Made by a program: the position numbers and the translations under genes | The notes under the pieces: model-generated | What the model was told of the DNA's origin: nothing | The model's database searches: none | Seen by the model: the letters and a program-made list of their open reading frames with translations, nothing else | Part shown: in pieces, positions 33,183-44,724 of the stretch | Numbering within the stretch: the stretch's first letter is position 1 | How the letters are laid out: each line of letters opens with the position of its first letter | Assembly: GCF_003182135.1 (NCBI RefSeq) | Contig: NZ_QGTL01000001.1 | Span: 496,001 to 560,000 of the forward strand | Source of the DNA: Nocardia neocaledoniensis | Lineage (GTDB): Bacteria > Actinomycetota > Actinomycetes > Mycobacteriales > Mycobacteriaceae | DNA: 64,000 nucleotides | Direction of reading: 5' to 3'

Positions 33183-34391
33183 CTACTGCACCACCTGCCA
33201 CTGCGTGGTGAGATCGGTGATCAACTCCGGTAGCCGCGCGACCATCCGCCCCCGGTCGAGCTTGGCCTGGAACGGTTCGCGGAACACCGACAGCGCCCGC
33301 GCCCGGTCGAGACAGAGCTCGAGATGGCGGGGCAGCAGGTCGTCGACGATGTAGGCCCAGCGGGTGTCGCGGTCGGCCCAGTTGAAGTCGGGCAGCGGCA
33401 CCCGCAGGCCGAGCGCACCGGCGCGCACCGTCACCGGGTCGTACTGCCCCGGCGCGCGGGTGCCGGGCACCGCGGCCTTGCCGCCGACGGTGGTCACATA
33501 CGTCATGACCCTGCCCATGCCGTCGCGTCCGGCGGCGGTCACGTCCCACTGGTCGGCGATGATCTCGTTCTGTTCACGGTCGGCCATCCGGACCAGCGCG
33601 TCGGCGCGGCCCTCGTCGGTTCCGCTGTCGATGCCGACCCACGCGGTGCGGACGTGGTCGTTGATCACCCCCGCGGCGCGCATCTCGTCGATCCCGGCCA
33701 TTCCGTCGGCGAGGTACGCCTCATGCATCGGCACCAGGTCGAGGAAGATGTGTTTCTGCATGATCATCAACCTGGTCTGGTACCAGGCCAGATCGGCGGC
33801 GCTCAGCCGGGGGCCGAGCGTGGCCAGCCCGCCGATGTCGGCCGGGAGCGCGGCGACGAGTTCGGGCGGGGTGACGCGCAGCAGGTCGGCGACCGTGCTG
33901 CCTAGTTCGTGGGTACCGCCGACCGACAGCAGACCGCCGATGTCGCCGAGATCGAAGAATCCGGAGGCGAAGGAACCGCCCGCCAGCCCGGCCAGCCCGG
34001 CCCAGTAGAAGTCCGGGCGCGCGGCGGCGATGCGGAAGTAGTTCACATACACCTGCGGGAAAGTCGCGGCATTGGCGGCGACGCCGCGATAGGGCTCCCA
34101 GCTCGCGAGGTCGATGCCCGCGTTGTCGGTGGCGACGACGAGCCAATACTGGTGCAGCAGTGTGCCGTACCGGGCCGGTGCGATCCCGTCGGCCCTGGCC
34201 TCCTCCAGGGCGGCGAGCAGCGGCGGGGCGCTCAGCGGCAGCGCCGGGTGCAGACCTCCACCGAACTCGCCCTCGGCATTGACCGCGGGGAGGTCGAGGT
34301 AGTCCGCGTACGCGGGGACGGCGCGAGCAGCGGGCGCGAGCAGCGCGCCGAGGATCAGGCTGAGCAACAGGGCGATAGAGCAGCGGCGCAC
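33183..34391 (-). CDS. Secreted protein of unknown function
   Basis: This 402-residue preprotein has a signal peptide ([18 protein letters not shown], cleaved after APAARA near residue 24). The mature part contains many Trp/Tyr residues and mixed helical segments ([60 protein letters not shown]). I do not recognise a family, and no catalytic triad or cell-wall anchor is obvious. It lies between nrdR and the lexA divergon on the minus strand. The ATG at 34391 directly precedes the signal sequence. Confidence 0.72.
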   Translation of the reverse strand: MRRCSIALLLSLILGALLAPAARAVPAYADYLDLPAVNAEGEFGGGLHPALPLSAPPLLAALEEARADGIAPARYGTLLHQYWLVVATDNAGIDLASWEPYRGVAANAATFPQVYVNYFRIAAARPDFYWAGLAGLAGGSFASGFFDLGDIGGLLSVGGTHELGSTVADLLRVTPPELVAALPADIGGLATLGPRLSAADLAWYQTRLMIMQKHIFLDLVPMHEAYLADGMAGIDEMRAAGVINDHVRTAWVGIDSGTDEGRADALVRMADREQNEIIADQWDVTAAGRDGMGRVMTYVTTVGGKAAVPGTRAPGQYDPVTVRAGALGLRVPLPDFNWADRDTRWAYIVDDLLPRHLELCLDRARALSVFREPFQAKLDRGRMVARLPELITDLTTQWQVVQ

Positions 34392-34555
34392 CGTGACCTC
34401 GCATCCAGTTCGGCCGCGGGCCCTACCTGCCCCGGCTCAGAATGCTCGTCAACTTAGCAACGTGTTCTAGTTCTGTGGGCGCTTTTCGATCAGTTCGATC
34501 GTAGATCGGCTGCCGAAAACGGCGCGAAAACCGGTCCTGCGCAGGCTTTTTGACG

Positions 34556-35221
34556 TTATCGAACTGTCTCGGACAGCACTGCCGACGAAGCGCCCTCCGA
34601 CTGCGAGATCGACGACCCCATCGGCTCGACGCGATCACTGAAACTCCCCGCTCGCACGTGCGCGAGACCGAGGAAGGCCATGACCACCAACGCGGTCGCC
34701 AGCGCGACCACCGCCAGGGTGGCGAACCCGATCTGCGCGCGCTCGACCCGGCGTACCGGATGCGCGCCGCGCGTGGGGCCGACACCCGCGACCCGGCCGT
34801 ACAGGGCGCCCGCCGCGGGCCGCCCGGCCACGCGCGGGCCACGATCGGCGCGCGCCGGGCGCGCGACCCGGGGCGCGGGCGAATCCGTGCGCGGCACCGT
34901 GGCGAACGCGATGTCCAGCGCCGCGTCGGCGGGCCTGCGCGAGGCTTCGACGAGGACCGCGCGCGCGGCGGCCGGACCCGCGGTGCCGTAGCCGGCGAAC
35001 ACCTCGGCGGCGGGACCACGCGAGATCTCGGGGCGGGGCCGCTCGGGCCGCGATTCCCGTGCGGGACGCGGGAGCTCCCGCGGCGCGCGGCGCGCGACGG
35101 CATCGCCGCCGCGCACGAGCGAGAAGGGTCGCCGCGCACGGGCCGAACGGCGCCGCCGGACGGCGGGCTCGGGGTAGGCGGTGTGGTCGTAGGACTGCAG
35201 GGCGCCGGTCGCTGTGCTCAT
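34556..35221 (-). CDS. Rv2719c-position single-span membrane protein of the SOS divergon, without LysM
   Basis: This 221-residue protein has a long Arg/Pro/Ala-rich cytoplasmic N-terminus, one membrane span (IGFATLAVVALATALVVMAF, about residues 172-195) and a short 25-30-residue outer tail. It occupies the place of Rv2719c/ChiZ, the SOS-induced septation-linked protein divergent from lexA, but no LysM or hydrolase segment follows the membrane span. ATG 35221 has a GGAGG ribosome site. Two LexA boxes lie just upstream, so induction by DNA damage and a role in delaying division are likely by analogy. Confidence 0.72.
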   Translation of the reverse strand: MSTATGALQSYDHTAYPEPAVRRRRSARARRPFSLVRGGDAVARRAPRELPRPARESRPERPRPEISRGPAAEVFAGYGTAGPAAARAVLVEASRRPADAALDIAFATVPRTDSPAPRVARPARADRGPRVAGRPAAGALYGRVAGVGPTRGAHPVRRVERAQIGFATLAVVALATALVVMAFLGLAHVRAGSFSDRVEPMGSSISQSEGASSAVLSETVR

Positions 35222-35249
35222 CGGAAGAACCTCCGGGGTGGTGTGCCAT

Positions 35250-35265
35250 TCGAACATCTGTGCGA
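35250..35265. promoter_or_regulatory. LexA box 1 (lexA divergon)
   Basis: TCGAACATCTGTGCGA matches the actinobacterial SOS box TCGAAC-N4-GTTCGA with one or two changes in the right arm. It is 29 bases upstream of the Rv2719c-position start and abuts box 2. Confidence 0.6.
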
Positions 35266-35280
35266 CGAACTGATGTTCGA
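35265..35280. promoter_or_regulatory. LexA box 2 (lexA divergon)
   Basis: ACGAACTGATGTTCGA differs from TCGAAC-N4-GTTCGA only at the first base. It is the best of the three boxes in this region. Confidence 0.8.
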
Positions 35281-35328
35281 TTTCTACCACGCGAGAACGG
35301 CGATGTCAGCACGAAACGCCCGACATGC

Positions 35329-35344
35329 TCGAACAGATGTTTGA
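35329..35344. promoter_or_regulatory. LexA box 3, overlapping the lexA promoter
   Basis: TCGAACAGATGTTTGA differs from the consensus by one base. It overlaps the -35 of the lexA promoter and explains autorepression. Confidence 0.8.
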
Positions 35345-35369
35345 TAGTTCGGCGTGGCGCGACTAACCT
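35341..35369 (+). promoter_or_regulatory. lexA promoter
   Basis: TTGATA (35341-35346) and TAACCT (35364-35369) are separated by 17 bases. LexA box 3 ends inside the -35. The message would begin about 30 bases before the GTG start. Confidence 0.65.
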
Positions 35370-35407
35370 CGGAACAGCGAATTCGACCAGCGAAAGGGCG
35401 GGACACG

Positions 35408-36124
35408 GTGACCCACACAGACGACACGGGTGACGAAAGCGCTACCGGCACCGTCACATCGGGATCCGGAGCGGATCTCACCGTGCGTCAGCGCACGGTC
35501 CTCGAGGTCATCCGGACCTCGGTCACCGAGCGCGGCTACCCGCCCAGCATCCGCGAGATCGGCGACGCGGTCGGCCTCACCTCCACCTCCTCGGTGGCAC
35601 ATCAGCTGCGGGCACTCGAACGCAAGGGCTACCTACGCCGCGATCCGAACCGGCCACGCGCGGTGAACGTCCGCGGCCTGGACGAGGCGGTCCGCTCCGT
35701 GACCGCGCTCCCGGTGGAGTCCGTCGACGAGGTCGACGCGAATCGGCCGACCCCCACCTTCGTCCCCGTCCTCGGCCGCATCGCCGCCGGCGGGCCGATC
35801 CTGGCGGAACAGGCCGTGGAGGACGTGTTCCCGCTGCCGCGCGAGCTGGTCGGCGACGGATCGCTGTTCCTGCTCAAGGTCGTCGGCCAGTCGATGGTCG
35901 ACGCGGCCATCTGCGACGGCGACTGGGTCGTGGTCCGCCAGCAGAATGTGGCCGAGGGTGGCGACATCGTGGCGGCGATGATCGACGGCGAGGCCACCGT
36001 CAAGACGTTCAAGCGCAGCGGCAAGGACGTGTGGCTGATGCCGCACAACCCGCATTTCGAACCGATCCCGGGCAACGACGCGCAAATCCTGGGCAAGGTC
36101 GTCACCGTCATCCGCAAGGTCTGA
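35408..36124 (+). CDS. lexA: LexA, SOS-response repressor
   Basis: This 238-residue repressor has an N-terminal winged HTH ([20 protein letters not shown]), the self-cleavage site Ala127-Gly128 in RIAAGGP, and the catalytic dyad Ser162 (VGQSMVD) and Lys199 (ATVKTFK). These are shifted by two from the M. tuberculosis positions. GTG 35408 was chosen over the upstream in-frame start because it fits the family N-terminus and follows GAAAGGGCGGG. It controls the divergon it sits in and, by its box, recA. Confidence 0.96.
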   Translation: MTHTDDTGDESATGTVTSGSGADLTVRQRTVLEVIRTSVTERGYPPSIREIGDAVGLTSTSSVAHQLRALERKGYLRRDPNRPRAVNVRGLDEAVRSVTALPVESVDEVDANRPTPTFVPVLGRIAAGGPILAEQAVEDVFPLPRELVGDGSLFLLKVVGQSMVDAAICDGDWVVVRQQNVAEGGDIVAAMIDGEATVKTFKRSGKDVWLMPHNPHFEPIPGNDAQILGKVVTVIRKV

Positions 36125-36128
36125 CCGG

Positions 36129-36869
36129 TCAGCGCACGCCGGCGTCCATCTCCCAGATCAGGAGTTCGGCGGGGGTCACCGCGGTGACGCGATGGCCGCC
36201 CGCCGCGGTCAGGCGCACCGCGTCGCCCTGGGTCAGGGTTCCGTGGTCCTCGAAGTCGACACTGCCGCGGGCCACGAACACGTGCCCGTAGGGCGCGTCC
36301 GGCACGGTGATCGCGCGGCCCGGTTCCAGGCGCGCCACATGGAAGGTGGCGTGCCGGTTGCCCAGTCCGATCGCGGCGGCGCCGCGGTGGCGCGGCATGC
36401 CGGAGGCCACCGGCACCAGTTCGTTGCCGCGCAGGTCGCCGTCGATGTCGAGCTCCCGATAGCTCGGCGAGACGCCCTGCGTGTCCGGTGGGATCCACAT
36501 CTGCACCACGTGCAGGCTGTCGCGTTCGCGGTAGCCCGCCCCGTTGCGCTCGGAGTGCCGGATGCCGGTGCCCGCGCTCATCCGCTGGGCCAGTCCGGGC
36601 CGGATCACGCCGGAGTGGCCCGCCGAATCCTGGTGCACCACGGTGCCTTCCAGGACCCAGGTGAGAATCTCGGTGTCGCGGTGCTGATGGGTGTCGAAGC
36701 CCTCGCCCGGTGCGACGACGTCCTCGTTGTGCACCAGCAGCAGCCCGTGCGCGTTGTCCTCCAGGACGAAGTTGCCGGTCGCTGGAAACGACTGCCGGGA
36801 GTCGAGCCAGGCGTTCCACCAGTGCGCCCGATCGCCACCCGGTATCACCCGTACCTGCGCCGTCGTCAT
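36129..36869 (-). CDS. Pirin family protein (bicupin)
   Basis: This 246-residue bicupin belongs to the pirin/YhaK family. The metal site is in GFDTHQHRDTEILTWVLEG and RMSAGTGIRHSE (His-His-His-Glu type). The second cupin (about residues 150-246) lacks these ligands, as usual. Family members include quercetinase-like dioxygenases and redox sensors. ATG 36869 has AAGGTGG before it. A long palindrome lies just upstream and is a good operator candidate. It converges on lexA with a 4-base gap. Confidence 0.9.
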   Translation of the reverse strand: MTTAQVRVIPGGDRAHWWNAWLDSRQSFPATGNFVLEDNAHGLLLVHNEDVVAPGEGFDTHQHRDTEILTWVLEGTVVHQDSAGHSGVIRPGLAQRMSAGTGIRHSERNGAGYRERDSLHVVQMWIPPDTQGVSPSYRELDIDGDLRGNELVPVASGMPRHRGAAAIGLGNRHATFHVARLEPGRAITVPDAPYGHVFVARGSVDFEDHGTLTQGDAVRLTAAGGHRVTAVTPAELLIWEMDAGVR

Positions 36870-36882
36870 CGTCGTCCACCTT

Positions 36883-36914
36883 CCCGCTATCCGGACTCGA
36901 GTCCGTATAGCGGG
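36883..36914. promoter_or_regulatory. 32-bp near-perfect palindrome upstream of the pirin gene
   Basis: Arms 36883-36898 and 36899-36914 match at 15 of 16 positions (left arm CCCGCTATCCGGACTC) with no spacer. It lies 14 bases from the pirin start and 40 bases after the acyltransferase stop. The lack of a loop argues for a protein operator rather than a terminator, but either is possible. Confidence 0.6.
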
Positions 36915-36954
36915 TAACGCAGGCCGGACCGGCGGCATTCCGGCCCGGCGACGC

Positions 36955-37860
36955 TCAGAAGGGCAGTGCCCCGCGCAGTCGCCCGACCAGGGTGCGGCCG
37001 GAATCGCGCTCGCGCTCGGAGAACAGGAACTGCAGTTCCTCCTCCAGGCTCTTGCGCACGACATCGCGCAGGTCGGCGGCCGCGGTGTCGAGATCCTCGG
37101 CCTCGAGCCACGGCGTCGGGTCGATCGGCGTGCCCGCCGAGTAGTAGAAGCGTTCCGGCCGCGGCAGCGGAGTCGGGCCGATGCCCTTGACCATCGGCGG
37201 ATTGAGCTCGGGGTTGATGCCGAGCAGGCTGCACGTCCAGCGCAGCGGGCGCATCACCGGATGCTGCCCGTCGAAGACGATGTCGAACGCGTCGTCCACG
37301 CCGATCATCGCCAGCGGCACGATCGGCACGCCCGCCTGGATGGCCATCCGCGCGAAGCCGGTGCGGTTGTCCCACTTGAGCGCGTACTTCTCGCCCTTGC
37401 GCCGGATCGCCTCCCTGCCGCCGCCGGGGAACACCACCACCGCCTCGCCACGCTCGAGCAGTGCCAGGCAGTTCGACCTGGTCCCGCGCACCGCGCCGAA
37501 GCGGTGCAGCAGGTGCCGGACGCCGGGCACCATCAGCACGTGCTCGGCCAGGCCGCGGACCAGCCTGCCCCTGGCCCGCAGGATCTCCGGCATGAGCAGC
37601 GGCGCGTCGATCCCGCCGAGCAGATTGTGGTTGGCCACGATCAGCACCGGCCCCTCGGCCGGAATGTTCTCCAGGCCGTAGAAGCGCGGGCTCGCCCAGG
37701 CCCGCACCGGCGCGAACACCGCCTCGAACGCCCGGATCTCCCATTCGCTCGGCGACGGATTCAGCGGTGCGTTGTCGGAGAGGATCCGGTCGCCCTGCCC
37801 GACCGATCCCCCGCTGTTGTTCCCACTCACTGTCTGTGCACCCCGCTGGTCGTTCGACAT
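36955..37860 (-). CDS. Lysophospholipid/diacylglycerol acyltransferase-like protein (LPLAT family)
   Basis: This 301-residue acyltransferase carries the LPLAT catalytic His in VANHNLLGGID (about residue 78) and the FPGGGREA acceptor motif that marks the MGAT/DGAT2-like branch (cd07987-type). The N-terminal 40 residues are polar and Gly/Asn/Ser-rich. It probably acylates a glycerolipid at the membrane. ATG 37860 follows a very good ribosome site, AGGAGGG. The substrate is not evident; wax ester/TAG or phospholipid synthesis are options. Confidence 0.82.
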   Translation of the reverse strand: MSNDQRGAQTVSGNNSGGSVGQGDRILSDNAPLNPSPSEWEIRAFEAVFAPVRAWASPRFYGLENIPAEGPVLIVANHNLLGGIDAPLLMPEILRARGRLVRGLAEHVLMVPGVRHLLHRFGAVRGTRSNCLALLERGEAVVVFPGGGREAIRRKGEKYALKWDNRTGFARMAIQAGVPIVPLAMIGVDDAFDIVFDGQHPVMRPLRWTCSLLGINPELNPPMVKGIGPTPLPRPERFYYSAGTPIDPTPWLEAEDLDTAAADLRDVVRKSLEEELQFLFSERERDSGRTLVGRLRGALPF

Positions 37861-37957
37861 AACACCCTCCTGCTGTCGACAATCGACCATAGCGCCGGAA
37901 AATGACTGTGTCGCATCGATCTTGACCGCGACCATGTGGCAAATCCCACTGGTCGGC

Positions 37958-39508
<1,551 letters not shown>

Positions 39509-39559
39509 ACAACCTCCATGCTGCCACGTCACGGTGACAGGACGCATCCGGTTATCCCG

Positions 39560-40459
39560 CTACCGCGCGTCCCACCACTCCCGGCCGATCGCACCGGCCG
39601 CCACCAGCACCGACGGGCCGCGCAGGCTCGCCCGTCCCGCGGCGATGCCGACCAGCACCTGCCCGCCGGGCACGCGCACCGTCACCTCGCCCGACCCGGT
39701 GCCCACCGCGACGCCCGCGGCGGTGAGGGCGGCGGCCGCGGCCGCGACGGTGCCTGTTCCGCAGGAGCGGGTCTCGCCGACCCCGCGTTCGTAGACGCGC
39801 ATGTCGACGGCGTTGCCCGCGTCGAGCGGGGTGAGGATCTCGACGTTGACCCCGTGCGGGAACAGATCCGGATCGAAGCCGGGCGCGGCGGTGAGATCCA
39901 GCTTCGCCAGCGCCTCGGCGGTGAGCGTGTCGTCGACGCAGGCCAGGTGCGGATTGCCGACGTCGATGCCGATGCCCGCCAGTGCCCAGCCGCCCAGCGT
40001 CGCGGTGGAGGGGCCGAGTTCGCGGACCACGCCCATGTCGACGGTCACCTCGCCGTCGACCGGTCCCGCGGCGTGCACCACCACCGGCCGGGCGCCCGCG
40101 CGGCTGCCGACGACGAACTCGGTGCGCGACTCCATCCCCGACGCCACCAGGTAGTGCGCGAAGACCCGCACGCCGTTGCCGCACATCTCTGCGATCGAGC
40201 CGTCGGCATTGCGGTAGTCCATGAACCAGTCGTCGGCACCGACGCCCTCGGGCAGCGCCTCGAGCACGCCCGCGGTGCGCAGGGCGCCCGCGCGGGCCAC
40301 GCGCAGCACACCGTCGGCACCGAGCCCGCGGCGCCGATCACACAGGGCGGCGACGCGATCGACGGTCAGGTCGAGCTGGACCTGCGGGTCGGGCAGCACG
40401 ACGAAGTCGTTCTCGGTGCCGTGGCCCTTGCTGAATTCGATGTCGGACACGCCGACCAT
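39560..40459 (-). CDS. dapF: DapF, diaminopimelate epimerase
   Basis: This 299-residue epimerase converts LL- to meso-diaminopimelate for peptidoglycan and lysine. The two catalytic cysteines lie in [12 protein letters not shown] and TRSCGTGT. The N-terminal [14 protein letters not shown] is conserved. ATG 40459 follows GGGGAGGAC; GTG 40450 is an alternative. It sits 26 bases downstream of the TrmH-type gene. Confidence 0.96.
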   Translation of the reverse strand: MVGVSDIEFSKGHGTENDFVVLPDPQVQLDLTVDRVAALCDRRRGLGADGVLRVARAGALRTAGVLEALPEGVGADDWFMDYRNADGSIAEMCGNGVRVFAHYLVASGMESRTEFVVGSRAGARPVVVHAAGPVDGEVTVDMGVVRELGPSTATLGGWALAGIGIDVGNPHLACVDDTLTAEALAKLDLTAAPGFDPDLFPHGVNVEILTPLDAGNAVDMRVYERGVGETRSCGTGTVAAAAAALTAAGVAVGTGSGEVTVRVPGGQVLVGIAAGRASLRGPSVLVAAGAIGREWWDAR

Positions 40460-40485
40460 TGTCCTCCCCGCCGTCGAGCGGCGCG

Positions 40486-41322
40486 CTACCGGGCGAAGGT
40501 GCGCCGCTGCCTGGCGATCTCGTAGAGGCTGATCGCCCCGGCCGAGGGCGCGCCGAGCGAGCTGGCGGTGCCGCCCATCGGAATGGTCACCAGGTCGTCG
40601 CAGGCCTCGGCCCAGGCCGTGCTCATCCCGGAGGTCTCGTTGCCGACCACCAGGATCGTGGCCTCGGTGAAGTCGTAGTCGTAGATGGTGCTCGGCGCGT
40701 GCTCGTCGGTGCCGACGATGCGGGTGGGGATGCCGCGCGCGACCTGTCGGTCCCGGAACTCGAGCACCTGGGCGGGTCCCGGGGCGCGCAGGACGGGTAC
40801 TGCGAAGAGGGAGCCGGTGGAGGCCCGCACCGCCTGCGGGTCGAACTGGTCGGCGCCGTGCCCGGTGACGATCACCCCGGAGGCGCCGAAGGCGTCGGCC
40901 GAGCGGATCAGCGTGCCGAGGTTGCCCGGCGAGTTGGGGCGGTCGAACACCACGACGACGGGGGCGTCCTCGCCCGGCTCGCCCGGCGCGTAGTCGGCCA
41001 GCTCCGGCTGCCGCGAGACCGCGACCGCGACGATCTCCGGTGCACTGGCCGACTTCTCCCCCAGCTCGGCCATGAGTTCGGGCACCAGCCCGACCTGCGG
41101 CACCTCGGCGGTGTCGAGGACCTCGCGCGCCCAGCTCGACAGGTCGGGCCCGCCGAGCCGGTAGAGCAGCGTTTCCAGCGGCCAGTCGTTGGCCAGCGCC
41201 TGGGTGATCGGGCGCACGCCCTGCACGAGGAACCGGCCGTCGCGATGCCGCTTGGTCCGGTTGCTCAGGTAGGCCTGCCACACCTGCACCGAGGCGTTGC
41301 GGGTGCTCACTCGTCGCGTCAC
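40486..41322 (-). CDS. SpoU/TrmH-type RNA 2'-O-methyltransferase
   Basis: This 278-residue SPOUT methyltransferase has motif 1 [18 protein letters not shown], motif 2 [11 protein letters not shown] and motif 3 [16 protein letters not shown], plus an N-terminal substrate-binding region ([11 protein letters not shown]). It methylates the ribose of an rRNA or tRNA nucleotide; the site is unknown. GTG 41322 overlaps the miaA stop (GTGA) and is used as the start; GTG 41310 is an alternative. It is placed between miaA and dapF. Confidence 0.9.
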   Translation of the reverse strand: MTRRVSTRNASVQVWQAYLSNRTKRHRDGRFLVQGVRPITQALANDWPLETLLYRLGGPDLSSWAREVLDTAEVPQVGLVPELMAELGEKSASAPEIVAVAVSRQPELADYAPGEPGEDAPVVVVFDRPNSPGNLGTLIRSADAFGASGVIVTGHGADQFDPQAVRASTGSLFAVPVLRAPGPAQVLEFRDRQVARGIPTRIVGTDEHAPSTIYDYDFTEATILVVGNETSGMSTAWAEACDDLVTIPMGGTASSLGAPSAGAISLYEIARQRRTFAR

Positions 41323-42254
41323 TGCGCTGTCTGTCCCATCTGGTCGTCGAGCAGTGCCAGCGCGGTCGCGGCGAGCTCGGGATCGGCGCCGTCGACCCAG
41401 GTCACCCGGGGATCGCGGCGGAACCACGACCGCTGCCTGCGCACGTACCGGCGGGTGCCGATCAGGGTGCGCTCGCGGGCGTGGGCGAGGTCGTACTCGC
41501 CGTCGAGATGGGCCAGCACCTGGGCGTAGCCGATCGCGCGGCGGGCGGTCTGGCCGTCGCGCAGCCCGATCTCGAGCAGGCCGCGCACCTCCTCGACCAG
41601 GCCGGTGTCGAACATCAGCGCGGTGCGCCGCTCGATGCGGGCGTCCAGCTCGGCGGTCTCGCGGTCGACGCCGAGGATGACGGTGTCCCAGCGCGGCGGG
41701 CCGATGGTCGGGGCCGAGGCCGCGAAGGGCTGTCCGGTCAGTTCGACCACCTCGAGCGCGCGCACCATCCGTCGGCCGTCGGTGGGCAGGATGGTGGCCG
41801 CGGCGACCGGGTCGGCCTGCTTCAGCGCCGCGTGGACCGCGTGCACGCCGCCCTCGGCGAGCACCGCCTCCCAGCGCGCCCTGACCTCCGGATCGGTCGC
41901 GGGGAAGTCCCACTGGTCCAGCAGCGCCTGGACGTACATCATCGAGCCGCCCACGATGACCGGCGTGCGGTCGCGGCCCAGGAGGTCTTCGACGATCGCG
42001 CTCGCGGCGCTCTGATACGCGGCGACGGTCGCGGTCTCGGTGACGTCGAGGACGTCGAGCAGGTGGTGGGTGATCCCGCGCCGCTGCGCGACCGGCAGCT
42101 TCGCGGTGCCCACGTCCATGCCGCGGTAGAGCTGCATCGCGTCGATGTTGACGATCTCGCCGTCGAGCCGCTGCGCCAGATCCAGCGCCAGATCGGACTT
42201 CCCGGTGGCCGTCGGTCCGACGACCGCGACGGGACGCACCTGCCGGCTCGTCAC
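41319..42254 (-). CDS. miaA: MiaA, tRNA dimethylallyltransferase
   Basis: This 311-residue enzyme adds a dimethylallyl group to A37 of tRNAs reading UNN codons. It has the P-loop [17 protein letters not shown], the MiaA motif [15 protein letters not shown] and the C-terminal [14 protein letters not shown]. Its partner MiaB, which adds the methylthio group, is encoded 3 kb away in the same direction. The start GTG overlaps the stop of the upstream Rv2728c-like gene (GTGA), and the stop overlaps the TrmH-type start. Confidence 0.97.
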   Translation of the reverse strand: MTSRQVRPVAVVGPTATGKSDLALDLAQRLDGEIVNIDAMQLYRGMDVGTAKLPVAQRRGITHHLLDVLDVTETATVAAYQSAASAIVEDLLGRDRTPVIVGGSMMYVQALLDQWDFPATDPEVRARWEAVLAEGGVHAVHAALKQADPVAAATILPTDGRRMVRALEVVELTGQPFAASAPTIGPPRWDTVILGVDRETAELDARIERRTALMFDTGLVEEVRGLLEIGLRDGQTARRAIGYAQVLAHLDGEYDLAHARERTLIGTRRYVRRQRSWFRRDPRVTWVDGADPELAATALALLDDQMGQTAQ

Positions 42255-43024
42255 AGCTCGATCCCTTCCCGTCCACCCGGTTGCCACACGCTCACGTCGT
42301 AGCCGACCCCGAAGGGCGCGGCCTGATAGAGGGTACGCACCCGCGGATCGGCCGGATCGGCGGCGAACAGTCCGGCCAGCGCCTGATAGGCGGCCCTGCC
42401 CTCGATCAGCAGATCCGCGCACAGCGCCGGGTCGAGCGCGGCGAGCCCGGCCCGCGCACCGGCACGCAACGCGGCGTCGACGCGTTGCTGCTCCGGGGCC
42501 GCGCGCTCGTCGAGGTAGCCGGGCGCCTGCACCGTGAGGGTGGCCGCGCCGTCCCCGACGACGAGCACCGCGTGCGGGGCCGGGTCGGCGTCGAGTTCGG
42601 CGCGCAGCGCGGTGCCGATCCTGGCGCATTCGGCGGGCGCGGTGTCGGCGGCGAGCAGCCGCGCGGTGACCTCGACCCCGGGCGCGACCTGCTCCCGCAA
42701 CCATCCGGCGATCAGGACCGGCAGCGGAAGCTGGGCGTCTGCCGGCGCCGGCTCGCGCGGCGCGGGGCCGAGCCCGACGACGACGTCGGCGCCGAAGCCG
42801 CGGAAGGTCCCTCTGGTCGTGGACGGGAAGTTCTGGTCGTGCGCGCCGACGCCGAGGACGGTCCAGCGCGCGGCCGACGCGGCGAGCGCGGTGGCCGCGT
42901 CCAAGGCGGCGGCGCGCAGCACCGCGACGGGGTCGTCGGGATCGCCGCCCGGCGCGCCGGGACGCCCACACAGTTCGGGCACCAGCAACGGCGGCGACGG
43001 GACCAGGGCCGCTATCGAGAACAC
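42251..43024 (-). CDS. Rv2728c-like protein with class III extradiol-dioxygenase-like fold
   Basis: This 257-residue protein has an N-terminal segment [16 protein letters not shown] reminiscent of the LigB-like (class III extradiol dioxygenase) superfamily. The usual metal-ligand His pair is not evident ([13 protein letters not shown] is the nearest), so it may be non-catalytic. It is directly upstream of miaA with a 4-base overlap, the same place as Rv2728c. GTG 43024 is used; there is no clear ribosome site. The 263-bp gap to the divergent DUF349 gene holds both promoters. Confidence 0.75.
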   Translation of the reverse strand: MFSIAALVPSPPLLVPELCGRPGAPGGDPDDPVAVLRAAALDAATALAASAARWTVLGVGAHDQNFPSTTRGTFRGFGADVVVGLGPAPREPAPADAQLPLPVLIAGWLREQVAPGVEVTARLLAADTAPAECARIGTALRAELDADPAPHAVLVVGDGAATLTVQAPGYLDERAAPEQQRVDAALRAGARAGLAALDPALCADLLIEGRAAYQALAGLFAADPADPRVRTLYQAAPFGVGYDVSVWQPGGREGIEL

Positions 43025-43287
43025 GCCGTAACCGTAGCCGTAGCGCGGGCATCGTCCGGCATCCACCGCACTCCGGCGGGGGTGCGCTCCGCGAGTGTCC
43101 GGCGCGGCGATGCCCGCCGAGATTGCTAGTGTTTTCTGGTGCGACCACCCCCGCCGTTCGGGACGAAATCCCAGGAAATCCGGCATCCGATCCCTCGGAT
43201 CGATGGTTTCCTCGGCCCGGACCGGGTTCAATGGGATGTGCTAGGGCGTAACCAGGCAGCCGTGACGCGCGGCAGGGACGGAGAGCA

Positions 43288-44667
43288 ATGACCGACAGCA
43301 ACGGAACCGCGAAGCCCACCCCCGGTCCGGGCCCGCGACCGTCCGGTACCCCCAAGCCCGGCGGCAAGCCCGCACGCGCGCCGAAGCCGCACGCCGTGAA
43401 ACCGGCGCCGGGCCCCGACCAACCGCACCCGCACCCCGTCGTCGTGCCGACCGTCACCGACCCGAGCAAATGGGGCCGCGTCGACGAGGACGGCACCGCC
43501 TGGGTGAAGACCGCCGACGGCGAGCGCGTCGTCGGATCCTGGCAGGCCGGCGACGCCGCCGAGGGGCTGCAGCACTTCGGCCGCCGCTTCGACGACCTGG
43601 CCACCGAGGTCGCCCTGCTCGAGGCCCGGCTCGCCGCCGGCGCCGACGCGCGCAAGACCAAGGCCGCCGCGCTCGCGCTGGCCGAGTCGTTGCCCACCGC
43701 GGCCGTGATCGGCGACATCGAGGGCCTGGCCGCCCGGCTGCAGGCGATCACCGAGCACTCCGAGGAAGCCGCCGCGCACGCCAAGGAGGAGAAGGAACGC
43801 GCCAGGCACGAGCACACCGAGCGCAAGGAGGCGCTCGCCGCCGAGGCCGAGCAGATCGCCGCCGAGTCCACCCAGTGGAAGGCGGCGGGCGATCGGCTGC
43901 GCGAGATCCTCGACGAGTGGAAGTCCATCCGCGGCGTGGATCGCAAGGTCGACGACGCGCTGTGGAAGCGCTACTCCAAGGCCCGTGAGGCGTTCAACCG
44001 CCGCCGCGGCGCCCACTTCGCCGAGCTCGACCGGGAACGCGCCTCGGCGAAGACCCGCAAGGAAGAGCTGTGCGTGCGCGCCGAGGAGCTGTCCGGCTCC
44101 ACCGACTGGTCCGGCACCGCCGCGGTGTTCCGCGATCTGCTCACCGAGTGGAAGGCCGCCGGACGCGCCCCGCGTGAGGCCGACGAGGCGCTGTGGCGCC
44201 GGTTCAAGAGCGCGCAGGACGTGTTCTTCGCCGCCCGCAACGCGGCGGTGTCCGAACGCGACGCCGAGTTCGAGCACAACGCCACCGCCAAGGAAGAGCT
44301 GCTGCGCGCCTACGAGCACATCGACCCGGCTACCGGGCTCGACGCCGCGCGTGCCGCGCTGCGCGAACTGCAGGACAAGTGGGACGCGATCGGCAAGGTG
44401 CCGCGCGAGCGGATGCAGGAGCTCGAGGGCAAGCTGCGCGCGATCGAGAAGCGCGTGCGCGATGCCGCCGACCAGCAGTGGCGGCGCACCGATCCGGAGG
44501 CCGTGGCCCGCGCGGCGCAGTTCCGGGAGCGGGTCGCCCAGTTCGAGGAGCAGGCCGCCAAGGCCACCGCGGCGGGCAAGAAGCGCGACGCGGAGAAGGC
44601 GCTCGAGCAGGCCAAGCAGTGGCGGGAATGGGCCGAGGCCGCCGAGGGCGCCGTCAGCAACAGGTAG
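43288..44667 (+). CDS. DUF349 domain protein (Rv2731-like)
   Basis: This 459-residue protein has a Pro/Lys-rich N-terminus (residues 1-55), then [19 protein letters not shown] and three helical DUF349 repeats with the recurring pattern EWK.. R..D..LW.R+ (for example [20 protein letters not shown]). The body is predicted coiled-coil and highly charged. DUF349 proteins such as E. coli YhgF-unrelated YaeJ-type factors are poorly characterised; the role is unknown. It is transcribed alone and ends at a strong terminator. Confidence 0.88.
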   Translation: MTDSNGTAKPTPGPGPRPSGTPKPGGKPARAPKPHAVKPAPGPDQPHPHPVVVPTVTDPSKWGRVDEDGTAWVKTADGERVVGSWQAGDAAEGLQHFGRRFDDLATEVALLEARLAAGADARKTKAAALALAESLPTAAVIGDIEGLAARLQAITEHSEEAAAHAKEEKERARHEHTERKEALAAEAEQIAAESTQWKAAGDRLREILDEWKSIRGVDRKVDDALWKRYSKAREAFNRRRGAHFAELDRERASAKTRKEELCVRAEELSGSTDWSGTAAVFRDLLTEWKAAGRAPREADEALWRRFKSAQDVFFAARNAAVSERDAEFEHNATAKEELLRAYEHIDPATGLDAARAALRELQDKWDAIGKVPRERMQELEGKLRAIEKRVRDAADQQWRRTDPEAVARAAQFRERVAQFEEQAAKATAAGKKRDAEKALEQAKQWREWAEAAEGAVSNR

Positions 44668-44677
44668 CCGACAGACA

Positions 44678-44710
44678 CGAAACCCCCGACCGATCCGGTC
44701 GGGGGTTTCG
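44678..44710. terminator. Bidirectional terminator hairpin
   Basis: A perfect 14-bp stem (CGAAACCCCCGACC with its complement) closes a 5-base loop; TTTCGTCG follows on the plus strand. It lies between the DUF349 gene and the convergent Rv2732c-like gene. Confidence 0.8.
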
Positions 44711-44724
44711 TCGTTCTCGGGGAC

